DNA of 34,183 bases from Deltaproteobacteria bacterium (GTDB lineage: Bacteria; Desulfobacterota; Syntrophobacteria; BM002): assembly GCA_019309045.1 (NCBI GenBank), contig JAFDGZ010000029.1, positions 1 to 34,183 on the forward strand, written 5' to 3'. Under the pieces are notes generated by a model. It did not search any database, had not been told where the DNA came from, and was given only the letters and a program-made list of their open reading frames with translations. Position 1 is the stretch's first letter, and each line of letters starts with the position of its first letter. The position numbers and the translations under genes are program-made. Of this stretch, positions 23,588 through 31,315 are shown in pieces.

Positions 23588-25099
23588 ATGCGTTTTGCTG
23601 AATTTCCTGATGATATAAAACCCTACCTGCTGCCCAAGTACAAAGGTGACCTCATATATCGCTGCCTGGACTGCAGTTGTTCATTCAATATTCAAGAGCT
23701 GCTCTACACCTGTCCAGAATGCGGCAGTGTGCTGTTGCTCGAGGATCGCCAGTGGCACAGCCTCAAGGAGGTTCCCGGACAATTGTGGCAGCGGCTGTTC
23801 GACTATCGCAGAATGCTGAACATCCCGGCGCTAAAGGGGATATTTCTCTATCACGAATTGATTGCCCCGGTTATACCTGCTGAAGACGTTATCTATTTAG
23901 GTGAAGGCCACACACCACTGGTGCAGGCTAATAATCCATTGAGGCAGTGGCTCGGTATGGATTTTTACTTCAAGAACGACGGTCAGAATCCCAGTGCCTC
24001 GTTCAAGGACCGCGGCATGGCCTGTGCTCTCAGTTATCTCAACCACCTCATACGCACTCGAGGTCTGAGTGAAGTGCTTGCTGTCTGCGCCTCAACAGGC
24101 GACACCTCAGCTGCTGCTGCTCTTTACTCGTCTTATCTCAGTGGACTGGTCAAGTCAGCGGTGCTGCTGCCTGCAGGTAAAGTCACCCCACAGCAACTAT
24201 CGCAGCCTCTCGGCAGTGGTGCTCGGGTATTCGAGATTCCGGGAGTTTTTGATGACTGCATGAAAGTTGTGGAATACCTGGCGGAGCACTACCAGGTGGC
24301 GCTCCTCAATTCGAAAAATGCCTGGCGTATACTTGGTCAGGAATCCTATTCCTTTGAGATTGCTCAGGATTTTGATTATGATCTTGCCGAGAAGGTGGTG
24401 GTAGTACCCATCGGCAACGCCGGAAATATCACGGCGGTGCTCGGAGGCTTCATCAAGCTGTTTGATCTTGGCATCATTGACACCCTGCCTAAAATAATAG
24501 GGGTGCAATCAGAGCATGCGGACCCGGTATACAGGTACTACCTAGAGTCAGATCCGGACAAGAGAGTGTTTCGTCCGGTAACTGTCCGCCCCAGTGTGGC
24601 TCAGGCTGCCATGATTGGCAATCCGGTTTCCATGCCCAGGGTAATCCGTCTGGTAGAAAGGTATGAAGAGCTGAGCAAAGGAGCAGCTGTTTTTGTGGTT
24701 CAGGTAAGTGAACAGGAGATCATGGACTGGCAGCTTACTGCCAACCGCAATGGGCACATTGCCTGTACCCAGGGGGGGGAATGTCTGGCGGGGCTTCGCC
24801 GAGCCAGGGCCGCTGGCTTGGTCGACTCGAGGGAGATCGCTGTACTGGATGCCACCGCTCATGCCCTGAAGTTTGCAGAGTTTCAGGAGAGATATTTTGC
24901 AGGAAGTTTGGACCCCGCCTATGAGATCAGCAGCAAGAGAGAACTGCAAAATACACCCCAGCTTGTCACTGCGCCAGGGATTCAGCGTTTTCCTCGAGCT
25001 GGACGTCCTTTGGAGCCCGGGGAATTTCAACGCTTCGTAGAGGCTACTGCCCTGGAAATTGCCCGGAAGCTCGGGCTGGAGGAAAAGAGCGCAGGCTGA
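23588..25099 (+). CDS. thrC: Threonine synthase
   Basis: A 503-residue PLP enzyme of fold type II that converts O-phosphohomoserine to threonine. The N-terminus carries a zinc-ribbon-like pair CLDC (26-29) and CPEC (42-45), found in one bacterial/archaeal branch of ThrC. The PLP lysine is Lys140 in PSASFKDRGM, GEGHTPL precedes it, and CASTGDTSAAAA and the phosphate-binding VVPIGNAGN follow. The sequence continues about 70 residues past QGGECLAGLRRA, where shorter ThrC forms end. The ATG is preceded by AAAAGGAAC. It is likely co-transcribed with the small unknown gene upstream; no other threonine gene is in the window. Confidence 0.9.
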   Translation: MRFAEFPDDIKPYLLPKYKGDLIYRCLDCSCSFNIQELLYTCPECGSVLLLEDRQWHSLKEVPGQLWQRLFDYRRMLNIPALKGIFLYHELIAPVIPAEDVIYLGEGHTPLVQANNPLRQWLGMDFYFKNDGQNPSASFKDRGMACALSYLNHLIRTRGLSEVLAVCASTGDTSAAAALYSSYLSGLVKSAVLLPAGKVTPQQLSQPLGSGARVFEIPGVFDDCMKVVEYLAEHYQVALLNSKNAWRILGQESYSFEIAQDFDYDLAEKVVVVPIGNAGNITAVLGGFIKLFDLGIIDTLPKIIGVQSEHADPVYRYYLESDPDKRVFRPVTVRPSVAQAAMIGNPVSMPRVIRLVERYEELSKGAAVFVVQVSEQEIMDWQLTANRNGHIACTQGGECLAGLRRARAAGLVDSREIAVLDATAHALKFAEFQERYFAGSLDPAYEISSKRELQNTPQLVTAPGIQRFPRAGRPLEPGEFQRFVEATALEIARKLGLEEKSAG

Positions 25100-25107
25100 A
25101 CTCAGTG

Positions 25108-25122
25108 TGCGAGTTGCGGGTT
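25108..25122 (-). repeat. Inverted copy of the 15-mer at 1673-1687
   Basis: TGCGAGTTGCGGGTT is the exact reverse complement of AACCCGCAACTCGCA in the gap before the aminotransferase. It lies just after thrC in a 283-bp gap that shows no gene. Confidence 0.4.
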
Positions 25123-25382
25123 ATCAATTACGGGTCTACATATTGGCAAAATGTAGGCAGGCGAAGATTTTTGCCCGTGTTGCTTTCTTCTGGTTGTCGG
25201 TTATTGGCCACAATTACGGAGTGCGCATCGGCAAGCGGTGACGGCTGCGGCAAGAAAGCGATGCAGGCAGCGGCCTGAAGAGATGGGCAGCGCAGCTGCT
25301 GCCCCGGCCGCCTGTTGGCTCCATGCTAGGCAGTCGACACCCGGTCAGTACACAGGTTAGGCGGGCCCGAGGGTATAAATAG

Positions 25383-25907
25383 ATGAATCTTTCGTACCAG
25401 GGTATGCAGCCGCAGATCGATCCCAGCGTGTATGTTGCTCCTGGAGCAGCAATCGTTGGAGATGTAGTAATTGGCAGGGACTCGAGCATCTGGTTTGGCA
25501 CTGTGGTGCGAGCGGATGTGCATTATATTCGCATTGGCACCAGAACGAACATTCAGGACCTGTGCGTACTTCATGTCACTGGCGGCACCTACCCGCTTGT
25601 TATGGGCCACGGTATAACTGTGGGGCACCGAGCTATTGTGCACGGCTGCACTGTTGGTGACGGTTGTCTCATTGGCATGGGTGCAGTACTGCTAGATGGA
25701 TGTCAGATAGGTTCTGAGGCCATTGTTGCTGCTGGTTCTGTGGTTGCAGAGGGCAGCATGATTCCGGCAGGCACCCTTGCTATGGGTGTTCCAGCGCGCC
25801 CCCGCCGAGAAGTGTCTGAAAAGGAATTGCAAAGAGCCCGCTACGCAGCTGAACACTATGTGGAACTGGCCAAAATCTATCGAAAGGAACATGGCAGCGG
25901 GGCGTAG
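25383..25907 (+). CDS. Gamma-carbonic-anhydrase-like hexapeptide-repeat protein (YrdA/PaaY-like)
   Basis: A 174-residue left-handed beta-helix protein with repeated hexapeptides (PGAAIVGDVVIGRDSSIWFG, TVGDGCLIGMGAVLL, GSEAIVAAGSVV) and a C-terminal helix. Three histidines sit where gamma-class enzymes bind metal across the trimer interface: His64 (VLHVTGG), His82 and His87 (GHRAIVHGC), with the 5-residue spacing of Cam. Members bind zinc, iron or cobalt; many have weak or no carbonic anhydrase activity and may act on thioesters or as structural proteins. No strong ribosome binding site is evident (GAGGGTATAAAT precedes the ATG). It is convergent with a small minus-strand gene. Confidence 0.85.
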   Translation: MNLSYQGMQPQIDPSVYVAPGAAIVGDVVIGRDSSIWFGTVVRADVHYIRIGTRTNIQDLCVLHVTGGTYPLVMGHGITVGHRAIVHGCTVGDGCLIGMGAVLLDGCQIGSEAIVAAGSVVAEGSMIPAGTLAMGVPARPRREVSEKELQRARYAAEHYVELAKIYRKEHGSGA

Positions 25908-25949
25908 AGCCAAACATGGCATTCCGCAGAGTGCGCCTCAGACTCTGCC

Positions 25950-26213
25950 TCAGGAGCAAGTGCGCTGCCAGAGATTTGCCGGATTCGGCAGGTAGTGAAA
26001 GACGAGATCATCGTTACATGACTCGCTAATAATGCGGTACGAGGCAAGCTCGTGCAGAGCTGCAGTCAGCTGCTTCTGGTCGCCGTTCCAAAAGGATCCT
26101 ACCTTCTCGAGACTGACTGGAGCCCCTTCTTCAGCAAGAGAGCAGATAAGGATATAGGCTGAAGTTGCTTCCACTGAAAGATTCATTCTGAAAATTTCCT
26201 GGTCCATCAACAT
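25950..26213 (-). CDS. Small winged-helix-like protein of unknown function
   Basis: An 87-residue frame with helix-strand composition resembling a small winged-helix fold: SVEATSAYILICSLAEEG, SLEKVGSFWNG, QLTAALHELASYRII, then a C-terminal beta segment (DDLVFHYLPNPANLW). Whether it binds DNA or protein cannot be told. Three in-frame ATGs lie near the N-terminus (residues 1, 3 and 9); the ninth has AGGAA upstream, the first a weak GAGA. It ends 42 bp from the gamma-carbonic-anhydrase-like gene and is transcribed toward it. Confidence 0.55.
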   Translation of the reverse strand: MLMDQEIFRMNLSVEATSAYILICSLAEEGAPVSLEKVGSFWNGDQKQLTAALHELASYRIISESCNDDLVFHYLPNPANLWQRTCS

Positions 26214-26566
26214 ATTTTCGTCTCGCTGGGGTTGAGGATGATGGAAGTCCCTGCAATGCGGAGAAGCAATAATTTACTGCAATACTAGCCAGGAGAAGCC
26301 GCCAGGTCAAGTGGGGTGAAGAGATGCTATGAGTAATCAGAGTGTTGGAACCCACAACGGCGCCGCAATCTTGCCTGGCAAGACAAACAGCTCATGCTTG
26401 CTGCTCTGTCGTGTTTGCCAACATAGCGGAAAATGGGGAAAATCGCGTGGTCGACATCCTTGAAAATTGGGTGGTTATCTAGTATGGTGCGGTATTTCCA
26501 GCTCTTTTCTATTGCAGCAACTAGATGTTCATCAATTGCACTGGCAACCACATGTGGGAATAAACA
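26214..26566. other. Divergent intergenic region, 353 bp
   Basis: It carries the promoter of the cysteine synthase fusion and a palindrome CCACATGTGG (26548-26557) that overlaps the ribosome binding region. A 74-codon minus-strand frame (26551-26327) starts with GTG and has no ribosome binding site. No T-box or S-box leader is recognised. Confidence 0.4.
26460..26488 (+). promoter_or_regulatory. sigma-70 promoter of the cysteine synthase fusion
   Basis: TTGAAA (26460-26465), a 17-bp spacer and TATGGT (26483-26488). The leader would be about 70 nt. Confidence 0.5.
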
Positions 26567-28879
26567 ATGAGTGATACATATGGCAGCATCCTCGAACTCA
26601 TCGGCAACACGCCCCTCGTGAGAATCAATCGCCTTTTCAACAGCCGTAAAGTGACAATTTATGCCAAACTAGAGATGCAAAACCCGGGCGGTTCTGTAAA
26701 AGATCGTATTGCCTTGTACATGATTGAGGCAGCGGAAAAAGAGGGCCTGCTAACCCCGGACAAAATTATTATAGAGGCCACCAGCGGCAATACAGGCATT
26801 GGCCTCGCTATGGTCGCTGCGGTGAAGGGCTATCGCATTACTCTGGCCATGCCCGAGACTGCCAGTCAAGAGCGGCAAAAGATTCTCAAGGCGCTGGGGG
26901 CTGAAATTATGCTCACCCCTGGTGCTCTCGGAACTGACGGGGCAATTGAGAAGGTGTATGAACTCGTGCGTCAATATCCACAGCGCTACTTTATGCCGGA
27001 CCAGTTCAACAATGAAGCAAATTGGCAAGCCCACTATCATGGAACTGGCCGGGAGATCTGGGAGCAGACAAAGGGCGAGGTCAGCCACGTGGTGGTGGCG
27101 CTGGGAACCACAGGCACAGCAATGGGCGTGGCAAGGCGGCTCAAAGAGTATAGCGACAGGGTGAGGGTGGTGGCCGTGGAACCTTACATGGGGCACAAGA
27201 TTCAGGGGCTCAAGAACATGAAGGAATCGTATGTTCCTGGTATTTTTGATAAGACCATACTTGACGAGGTAATGCACGTCGAGGACGAAGAAGCTTTTGA
27301 AACGGCGCGAAAGCTGGCGAAGGAGGAGGGAATTTTTGCTGGTATGAGTGCGGGTGCCGCCATGGCCGCGGCAGTAAGAATAGCCCAGAGACTGCAGGCC
27401 GGCACCATTGTTGCCATCCTGCCGGACGGGGGTGAGCGCTACCTGAGCACCAATCTTTTTACCGAATTACTCGAACCTGACATCCGTCTTTATAACACAA
27501 TAACCAGGCAAAAGGAGGAACTGAAGCCGCAGACGGAGGGCAAGATTTCCATATTCACTACCGGTCCATCCATGAGCGGGGCTGCTGACCTCAGTGAGTG
27601 TCGTCGTTTCGTCGTAACCGACCTGCTTCGCCGCTACCTGGAATACAAGGGTTTTGAAGTGAATCAGGTGATCAACGTCTCAGACATGGATGAGCGCTGC
27701 TTGCAAGGGCCCCCGGGAAGTGGCGAATATGGTGCCTCTCATCTCCTGGACAAGTGGTTGCAGGCCATGGATGCTCTGGGAGTTAAAAAGGCCAGCCATT
27801 ATCCCCGCAGCAGCGAACATCTGGAAGAGATGATCAATATGAGCCGGGCGCTGCTGGAGAAGGGGTACGCCTATGAAAAACTGCGGTCTGTCTACTTTGA
27901 CATTTCGAAGTTTTCAGATTATGGCAGGTTGTCCCGGGTAGATATCAGGAAAGTCAGGTTGGGGATGACGGTAGATCTGGACGCTTATGAAAAGATCAAC
28001 CCACGAGATTTCACCCTTTTGCGACGAGCTACTCTGGCGGAGTTGAAAAAAGGAATCTACATAAAGACCTCCTGGGGTAGTGTGCTGCCCACCCTTCACC
28101 TGGAAACTGTGACTCTGGCCAGAAAGTATCTTGGCGAAACAGTGGACATTCATACAAGCAGTCTGGATTTCCTCTTTCCCCACAATGAAAATGAGATCGC
28201 CCTTGCCAAAGCCGTCAGCGGCAAACCTCTGGCCAATTACTATCTCCACTGTGAGCGGGTGATTTTTCCGCAGGGGAAATTAGCTGAAGAGAGCCAGCAT
28301 GGGACCACAGTTGAGCAGTTGCTGAACAAGGGGTTCAGCGGCAGGCAGATTCGTTACTGGTTTCTTACCACGCACTACCGGAAACCCCTGCATTTCAGCG
28401 AGGAGAGATTGGCAGAGGCCTCTCGAAGTCTTGCCAGGTTGGATGAGTTTCTCATGCGCTTGCAACACACTGGGCCGGGAGAGGCAGCAGAAGAGGTGGA
28501 TCAACTCGTCTACCAGGTAGAGCAGAGTTTGGCCGAGGCAATGAGTGAAGACCTCAATACCTCTTCCGCTCTGGCTGCTGTATTCAGATTCATTCGAGCT
28601 ATGAATCCGTTGCTGACCAGGGGGGTGGTCAACGAGGAACAGAAGAGTTCTGCCATTGGTGCCATGCGCCGCCTCGACGCCATTCTGAACATTATGAGAT
28701 TTGAGGATCTCGAATTGGATGCAGAGTCTCTCGAGCTGATTGCTGCCCGCGAGGCGGCCAGGAAGAAAAAGAACTGGCAGGAAGCAGACAGGCTTCGGCA
28801 GCTTCTCAAAGAGAAAGGCATAGAATTGATTGATACTCCTCGGGGACCTCAGTGGCGCCGCACTACTCCTTCGACATAG
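26567..28879 (+). CDS. Cysteine synthase fused to a degenerate cysteinyl-tRNA synthetase-like domain
   Basis: A 770-residue fusion. Residues 1-305 are a complete O-acetylserine sulfhydrylase: NTPLVRI, Lys45 in GGSVKDR (PLP Schiff base), TSGNTG (72-77), GTTGTAMG (180-187), GMSAGAA and LPDGGERYLST. This half should make cysteine from O-acetylserine and sulfide. At 306 the sequence passes without linker into a full CysRS fold (RLYNTITRQKEELKP, DLLRRYLEYKGFEV, FPHNENEIALAKA, THYRKPLHFS, and the C-terminal DTPRGPQWRR). Its catalytic features are gone. Zinc Cys (CGP) is Thr332, the HIGH site is DLSE (341-344), the second zinc Cys is Thr514, and KMSKS is KLAEE (571-575); His539 and Glu543 remain. 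Aminoacylation is therefore unlikely, and the tRNA-binding part looks preserved. Confidence 0.9.
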   Translation: MSDTYGSILELIGNTPLVRINRLFNSRKVTIYAKLEMQNPGGSVKDRIALYMIEAAEKEGLLTPDKIIIEATSGNTGIGLAMVAAVKGYRITLAMPETASQERQKILKALGAEIMLTPGALGTDGAIEKVYELVRQYPQRYFMPDQFNNEANWQAHYHGTGREIWEQTKGEVSHVVVALGTTGTAMGVARRLKEYSDRVRVVAVEPYMGHKIQGLKNMKESYVPGIFDKTILDEVMHVEDEEAFETARKLAKEEGIFAGMSAGAAMAAAVRIAQRLQAGTIVAILPDGGERYLSTNLFTELLEPDIRLYNTITRQKEELKPQTEGKISIFTTGPSMSGAADLSECRRFVVTDLLRRYLEYKGFEVNQVINVSDMDERCLQGPPGSGEYGASHLLDKWLQAMDALGVKKASHYPRSSEHLEEMINMSRALLEKGYAYEKLRSVYFDISKFSDYGRLSRVDIRKVRLGMTVDLDAYEKINPRDFTLLRRATLAELKKGIYIKTSWGSVLPTLHLETVTLARKYLGETVDIHTSSLDFLFPHNENEIALAKAVSGKPLANYYLHCERVIFPQGKLAEESQHGTTVEQLLNKGFSGRQIRYWFLTTHYRKPLHFSEERLAEASRSLARLDEFLMRLQHTGPGEAAEEVDQLVYQVEQSLAEAMSEDLNTSSALAAVFRFIRAMNPLLTRGVVNEEQKSSAIGAMRRLDAILNIMRFEDLELDAESLELIAAREAARKKKNWQEADRLRQLLKEKGIELIDTPRGPQWRRTTPST

Positions 28880-28921
28880 TAAGGAAAGCTGGGCAGGGGT
28901 ACCACAAAGGACGCAGCAACA

Positions 28922-29662
28922 CTACTTGTCAGTGGTGACCACCACGATGCGAAGAGAAACTTGAGGCTTTTGCATGATCAGCTGCCGCGGGCTCAATTCC
29001 CTCGGATCCACTTCGCCGATCTTGACGAGTTCCCGAACCAGCAGAGGATAGCGTTGACTTGGCACTCTGAGCTGAATAAGGCGAGCTGCCCTGGGACGCA
29101 CCTGCAGCATTCGGGCACTGTCGTGGATATCTACAGCAGCGAACGACTGCAGCAGTGAAGCAAGTTCAGCATGGGCCTTAGATAAATCCTTCACCTGCAG
29201 TACCACGACTCTTCCCTCGGCAGTGTTGGCGAAATTGCGATCCGGAGCTGTCATGGTTACAGTATTGGAGAGAGGTGCTTCAGCCACCAGTGCTTTCCTG
29301 TCCAGATTGGCCTCCGTGAGACCTGGAAATATGGCAAACCTGGCTTGCCATCCCAGAACAGAAATCAGCAGGAGAGCGGCGATACTCATACCAAAGGCGA
29401 GCCAACGCTGATAGCCAGCAAGTTTTGCTTTCTGCCCGTATGATCTGTTTGCCACCCTGGCCGCCACCATGGCACTCATATGTTCAGGGGGATCGAGGGA
29501 AGGCAGTCCCCGCAAGGCGGATACACTCTTGTGGAATGAATTCCATTTGCGGTAGCAGGGCAAACATCTCTTCAGATGAGACTCTAAGGCCTGACGCTCT
29601 TCAGTGGTTACCAGGCTATCGAGTAAATCTGAAAATCTGGACTGGCAATCCTTGCATTCCAT
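28922..29662 (-). CDS. Anti-sigma factor with N-terminal zinc-binding (ZAS-type) domain
   Basis: A 246-residue membrane protein. The N-terminal cytoplasmic domain has the zinc anti-sigma pattern His29-X3-Cys33-X2-Cys36 (ESHLKRCLPC) with Cys3/Cys6 upstream. One membrane segment follows (about 88-106, FGMSIAALLLISVLGW), then a periplasmic domain of about 140 residues with no family recognised. Such proteins hold the cognate ECF sigma factor inactive until an envelope or redox signal. Its ATG lies 3 nt after the sigma stop, and the sigma gene's end (TTAGGA) provides the ribosome binding site, so translation is coupled. It is convergent with the cysteine synthase fusion, with a 42-bp gap. Confidence 0.85.
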   Translation of the reverse strand: MECKDCQSRFSDLLDSLVTTEERQALESHLKRCLPCYRKWNSFHKSVSALRGLPSLDPPEHMSAMVAARVANRSYGQKAKLAGYQRWLAFGMSIAALLLISVLGWQARFAIFPGLTEANLDRKALVAEAPLSNTVTMTAPDRNFANTAEGRVVVLQVKDLSKAHAELASLLQSFAAVDIHDSARMLQVRPRAARLIQLRVPSQRYPLLVRELVKIGEVDPRELSPRQLIMQKPQVSLRIVVVTTDK

Positions 29663-29665
29663 AGA

Positions 29666-30289
29666 TTATCCTAACCTTGTTGCCAAACATTCCTGCAGGG
29701 CAATTCTTGCTCGGTGCAAACGCGACTTCACCGTGCCTAAATTGAGTGAAAGCATGCTACACAGTTCCTCGTAAGAAAAACCTTGGACATCTCTCAGAAC
29801 AAGAATTTCTCGAAATTGCTCTGGTAGTTGATTGAGACAATCCTGAACCTGCCATGCCAGATTTCTGGCCACAGCCATCTGTTCAGGGGTTGGTCTCGTG
29901 TCTATTAGCTGTTCCACTGAGTCCTGAGAATAAGGGTTGTCCGGGTTGACTCTCTCATAGTCACGTCTCAAGAGTTGTCTTCGCGACAGATATTTGATTC
30001 GATTTCTGGTCTGATTCAGGGCTATTCGGTAGAGCCAGGTAGAAAAGCGTGAGGCACCGCGAAAGCTAGATATCCCTCGGAAAGCAGCCACGAAAACATC
30101 CTGAGTAAGATCCTCCGCCTCCTGTTCATTGCCGAGCATCCGATAGACGAAGTTGTATATTTGCCTTTCATATCGCTGCATCAAACGGGTGAATGCTTCC
30201 CTGTCGCCCCGCCGACAACGACTGACAAGGGCTTTTTCGTCTCTTGCTAGAGCTTTTGGGCCAGGTTCAGCCAATGGTATCGCGTCCAT
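29666..30289 (-). CDS. ECF sigma factor (RpoE-like)
   Basis: A 207-residue sigma-70 family ECF factor. Region 2 covers about 31-100 (FTRLMQRYERQIYNFVYRML, then DLTQDVFVAAFRG, and FSTWLYRIALNQTRN for promoter melting). A variable acidic linker follows, then region 4 at about 145-200 (LPEQFREILVLRDV, YEELCSMLSLNLGTVKSRLHRAR helix-turn-helix for the -35 element). It forms an operon with its membrane anti-sigma factor. The ATG has no Shine-Dalgarno sequence, and an ECF-type promoter lies just upstream, so the mRNA is probably leaderless or nearly so and the gene autoregulated. Confidence 0.92.
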   Translation of the reverse strand: MDAIPLAEPGPKALARDEKALVSRCRRGDREAFTRLMQRYERQIYNFVYRMLGNEQEAEDLTQDVFVAAFRGISSFRGASRFSTWLYRIALNQTRNRIKYLSRRQLLRRDYERVNPDNPYSQDSVEQLIDTRPTPEQMAVARNLAWQVQDCLNQLPEQFREILVLRDVQGFSYEELCSMLSLNLGTVKSRLHRARIALQECLATRLG

Positions 30290-30298
30290 TTGTTAGTG

Positions 30299-30325
30299 TT
30301 AGACAACAGCCGGCTGAAAAAGTTC
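30299..30325 (-). promoter_or_regulatory. ECF (sigma-E-type) autoregulatory promoter
   Basis: On the minus strand GAACTT (30325-30320), a 16-bp spacer and TCTAA (30303-30299) match the sigma-E consensus. Transcription start would fall about 0-4 nt from the ATG at 30289. Confidence 0.7.
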
Positions 30326-30369
30326 GCCAGCAAAAAAAGTCCTGCAAATAGAAGACCATTTCAAGGGCA

Positions 30370-30396
30370 GAACTTTTCTTTTTGCCACAATTCTGC
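30370..30396 (+). promoter_or_regulatory. Possible divergent sigma-E-type promoter
   Basis: GAACTT (30370-30375), a 16-bp spacer and TCTGC (30392-30396), against a TCTRA-type consensus, facing away from the sigma gene. No plus-strand gene follows before the antisense of the histidine phosphatase gene. Confidence 0.3.
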
Positions 30397-30663
30397 TTGT
30401 GTGCGGTGCGTGGTGTTTGCAAGCAATCTCCACGGCAAATCGTTCAGCGTTGATGCTGCCTCCAGGAAGGTGAGTATTAGTGTGCTGCCAGATGGCGTTC
30501 GCCAGGGAACTGCTCTGCTCACTGGCTAGCTTTCTCCAACTCTGCGGCGCAGTGGGCGTCTGCCCATTGCGGTTCTCCTGGTGTTCTAGAACTCAACTAT
30601 CTTGCCAAACTGCTCATAAAGCGGCTGTCACGGAGTACCCGCGGTTGCTAGTGGCTGTGTTGA

Positions 30664-31299
30664 CTAGAAATCAGCAAGGGGCTGTTTACCAAGCGCCTTG
30701 AGATAGGAAGTGTCGTTCAGAAAGGAGATGATCCACTGGTTGTTCTTGAAGATAAACAGATTAGTGCAGGCAGTGTCCTGTTGAATTCGCCAGAAATTGC
30801 TGTTGTCGATTCCGATCAGAGCGCAGCAAATTACTTTATTGGGCACCCGGTGGGCAACCAGGACAATGTTCTCCTCAGCATGCCTTGCAAGCAATTCTTC
30901 AATGGCCTTCATGGTTCGACTGCGGACCTCGTCCAGGCTCTCGCCGCCAGGAAAGCGGACTTTGTGAGGCTCCTCCAGCCACATTTTGTACAGGTCTGGA
31001 TATTTCTTCTGTACTTCCTGGTTGCTGACGCCTTCCCACTGGCCATAACTGATGTCAATTATTGCCTCGAGAGGCGTTACAGAGAGGTCGTGGAATTTGG
31101 CAATGTTTTCTGCTGTCTCCATTGAACGCGACAGGGGACTGCTATATACAGCATGCAAAGCCTCGTCCTTGAGAGCTTCTCCGGCCAGATGCACCTCTTT
31201 CTTCCCTGTGTCGTCCAGGGGAATGTCTGCCCGACCTCGAAATATTTCCTCCTTGTTCCAGGCGGTCTGGCCGTGACGGACCAGATAGAGTTTGGTCAT
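30664..31299 (-). CDS. Histidine phosphatase superfamily protein (phosphoglycerate-mutase/CobC-like)
   Basis: A 211-residue branch-1 histidine phosphatase. LVRHGQTAWN at the N-terminus contains the phospho-accepting His9 and flanking Arg8. SSPLSRSMETA carries the second conserved Arg, YGQWEG the acid/base Glu, and LVAHRVPNK the second catalytic His. The last motif usually reads HGG, so VAHRVPNK is a slight departure. Substrate could be a phosphosugar, alpha-ribazole phosphate or another monoester. The ATG has GAGGAG 8 nt upstream, and its site overlaps the end of the U32 peptidase gene, 16 nt before, so the two are an operon. Confidence 0.88.
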   Translation of the reverse strand: MTKLYLVRHGQTAWNKEEIFRGRADIPLDDTGKKEVHLAGEALKDEALHAVYSSPLSRSMETAENIAKFHDLSVTPLEAIIDISYGQWEGVSNQEVQKKYPDLYKMWLEEPHKVRFPGGESLDEVRSRTMKAIEELLARHAEENIVLVAHRVPNKVICCALIGIDNSNFWRIQQDTACTNLFIFKNNQWIISFLNDTSYLKALGKQPLADF

Positions 31300-31315
31300 T
31301 TTGCCGTCTCCTCAA

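Larger units (their letters stand above)
30290..30663. other. Intergenic region, 374 bp
   Basis: It contains the minus-strand sigma-E-type promoter (30299-30325) and a possible divergent one on the plus strand (30370-30396). No gene is supported on either strand. Confidence 0.4.

Noticed and set aside
25926-25948. 7-bp hairpin GCAGAGT/ACTCTGC after the gamma-carbonic-anhydrase-like gene
   Set aside because: There is no T tract on either strand, so a terminator call is not supported.
26327-26551. A 74-codon minus-strand frame with GTG start upstream of the cysteine synthase fusion
   Set aside because: Composition is fairly protein-like, but there is no ribosome binding site and it overlaps the likely promoter and leader of the fusion gene.
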